Origin: Limnohabitans curvus
GTDB taxonomy: Bacteria; Pseudomonadota; Gammaproteobacteria; Burkholderiales; Burkholderiaceae_C
NCBI RefSeq assembly: GCF_003063475.1
Contig: NZ_NESP01000001.1
Span: 310,001-374,000, forward strand
Length of the DNA: 64,000 bases
Direction: 5' to 3'
Positions 62,998 to 64,000 of this stretch are shown one piece after another (the stretch's first letter is position 1; the number at the start of each line of letters is the position of its first letter). Below the pieces are notes generated by a model. That model had not been told where the DNA came from and made no database searches. It was given only the letters and a program-made list of their open reading frames with translations. The translations under genes and the position numbers were made by a program.

Positions 62998-63789
62998 TTG
63001 AGCCATATCAATCACATGAATTCATCCAAAGCTACTGCCAACGATAAAAACCACATTGCAGGCTTAGCCAAAGGGCTTCAAATATTAAGTGCCTTCAATG
63101 GGGCATACACGCGTCTTACCCAGTCACAAGCCGCACGTTTGGTGGGTATCACGCCTGCGGCAGCACGTCGTAGTTTGTTGACGCTGTGCGATCAAGGTTA
63201 TGTAGCAACAGACGGCAAATATTTTTGGCCCGATCACGGTGTTCTTCGGTTGGCATACGCCTATGCTTCCGCAACGCGTTTACCGCGTTTACTCCAACCG
63301 GCTTTGGATGCCTTGAGCGAGCGGACACGTGAATCCGCATCAATTGCCGTTCTGCACAATCAATATGTCTTAGTTGCAGCACGCTCTACCGCCCAACGCA
63401 GCTTGACCGTAGGATTAGGCGTTGGGTCGCAGCTTCCCTTGCATTGTTCAGCGACAGGCCGTGTTTTACTCGCGGCTCACCCCATAAAAACACGTGAGGC
63501 CATGCTAAAAAAAAGTACCTTGCTGAAGATGACGCCTCACACAGAAACCAACTTGTTAAAGTTGACAAAAATTTTGACTGAATGTGGATTGAATGGCTAT
63601 GGCATAAGCAATGAAGAAATTGAATTAGGCGTGCGTTCACTTGCAGTACCATTAATTAACTCAAAGCAAAACGTAATAGCCGCACTAAGTATTTCTAGTC
63701 GCGCAGACCGGATGACTAGCAATGACATGGTTAGTAAGTTTTTGCCAATCTTGCTTAAAACACAAGCTTGGGCACAATCACGAATCTAA
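62998..63789 (+). CDS. tphR: IclR-family regulator of the terephthalate operon (TphR-like)
   Basis: A 263-residue IclR-type regulator. The N-terminal winged helix is IAGLAKGLQILSAFNGAYTR, SQAARLVGITPAAARRSLLTL; the C-terminal ligand domain has LHCSATGRVLLAA and GYGISNEEIELGVRSLAVPL. It is divergent from tphC with an inverted repeat between. TphR in Comamonas activates the operon with terephthalate; the same role is inferred here. The start is either the TTG at 62998, which has AAGAAG upstream, or the ATG at 63016 with no clear site; the longer form is listed. Confidence 0.88.
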   Translation: MSHINHMNSSKATANDKNHIAGLAKGLQILSAFNGAYTRLTQSQAARLVGITPAAARRSLLTLCDQGYVATDGKYFWPDHGVLRLAYAYASATRLPRLLQPALDALSERTRESASIAVLHNQYVLVAARSTAQRSLTVGLGVGSQLPLHCSATGRVLLAAHPIKTREAMLKKSTLLKMTPHTETNLLKLTKILTECGLNGYGISNEEIELGVRSLAVPLINSKQNVIAALSISSRADRMTSNDMVSKFLPILLKTQAWAQSRI

Positions 63790-64000
63790 CATCTTCTATC
63801 AAGCAGATCACTACCTTCTGCTACCAGCTTGACTCTGTCGCGGCGTTCGAATGGATAAAAAATCCACACAAATTCCGAACGTACACCCTTGCATTTACGA
63901 ATGCTGCGATTCGACATAGGAACCCATTTTAGAGAAGCATCTTGAAACTTGTTGAGCAAGATGCCTCCCAAGCAAAGAAAATCAGTGCTTCAGCGACCGC
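63790..64000. other. No assignable gene in the last 211 bases
   Basis: A 61-codon minus-strand frame (63786-63971, TTG start) exists but has no recognisable family and no good ribosome site. No tRNA or repeat copy was seen. No terminator for tphR is obvious. Confidence 0.3.

Noticed and set aside
63786..63971. 61-codon minus-strand frame at the window end
   Set aside because: TTG start, no ribosome site, no family resemblance, and it overlaps the tphR stop; not supported as a gene.
1..64000. CRISPR arrays, rRNA genes, prophage structural genes
   Set aside because: No regularly spaced repeats, no rRNA-like segments and no capsid or tail genes were seen on either strand.

Overview
The window reads as a betaproteobacterium of the order Burkholderiales, most likely a freshwater Comamonadaceae (Limnohabitans/Rhodoferax/Comamonas-like). 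This placement is inferred from several gene sets: three Bug-type (TctC) binding proteins, a mat malonate operon, a paired cphA locus with an ABC transporter and a DUF1854 gene, and a tph operon whose oxygenase closely resembles Comamonas TphA2 as I remember it. Left of about 37.5 kb the DNA looks like chromosome backbone. Right of it lies a mosaic of mobile DNA and catabolic genes.

Backbone (1-37.5 kb): the end of a branched-chain amino-acid ABC transporter operon (livM'-G-F-SBP); an FKBP isomerase; the heat-shock operon grpE-dnaK-dnaJ with a sigma-32-like promoter, followed by a beta-CASP metallo-beta-lactamase RNase whose ribosome binding site lies inside a hairpin; an EptA-like phosphoethanolamine transferase; a cyanophycin locus (ABC transporter and DUF1854 gene divergent from two cphA paralogues); a malonate operon (matR-matA-bug-matB); lgt, ilvD, a cytochrome c, class I fumarase, tRNA-Leu(UAA), tRNA-Gly(GCC), a Mg2+ P-type ATPase, a radical SAM protein, a Tat-exported carbonic-anhydrase-like protein, and several small uncharacterised genes.

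Island 1 (37.58-52.38 kb): two 45-bp copies (44/45 identical) of the 3' part of a tRNA-Cys(GCA) gene, each followed on the minus strand by a hairpin terminator, flank a 14.8-kb catabolic island. It holds a TRAP transporter, a Bug protein, an AEC transporter, and a run of enzymes: GMC alcohol oxidoreductase, class III CoA transferase, FAD dehydrogenase, acyl-CoA dehydrogenase, HpcH-type aldolase and aldehyde dehydrogenase. A GntR regulator sits at the end. The same near-palindrome lies in front of the Bug gene and between the regulator and the aldehyde dehydrogenase, so the regulator probably controls both. The substrate is unknown.

Mosaic junction (52.4-58.1 kb): an integrase remnant, an IS3-family element that cuts two unrelated genes, and a DUF6876-like remnant. 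Next comes what looks like a 3.26-kb single-gene cassette. The gene encodes an 824-residue protein with a PD-(D/E)XK-like nuclease motif and a C-terminal SEC-C zinc motif. The cassette is bounded by two sites that look like hybrid attL/attR core sites of a tyrosine recombinase. A minimal 190-residue tyrosine recombinase lies just outside it. This is the best candidate in the window for an undescribed system: a recombinase plus core site that captures single-gene, possibly defensive, cassettes.

Terephthalate operon (58.2-63.8 kb): tphC-tphA2-tphA3-tphB-tphA1 on the minus strand, with an IclR-type tphR divergent. It should convert terephthalate to protocatechuate. No intact tRNA-Cys gene appears before the window ends, so the tph operon may itself lie inside the tRNA-Cys island array.
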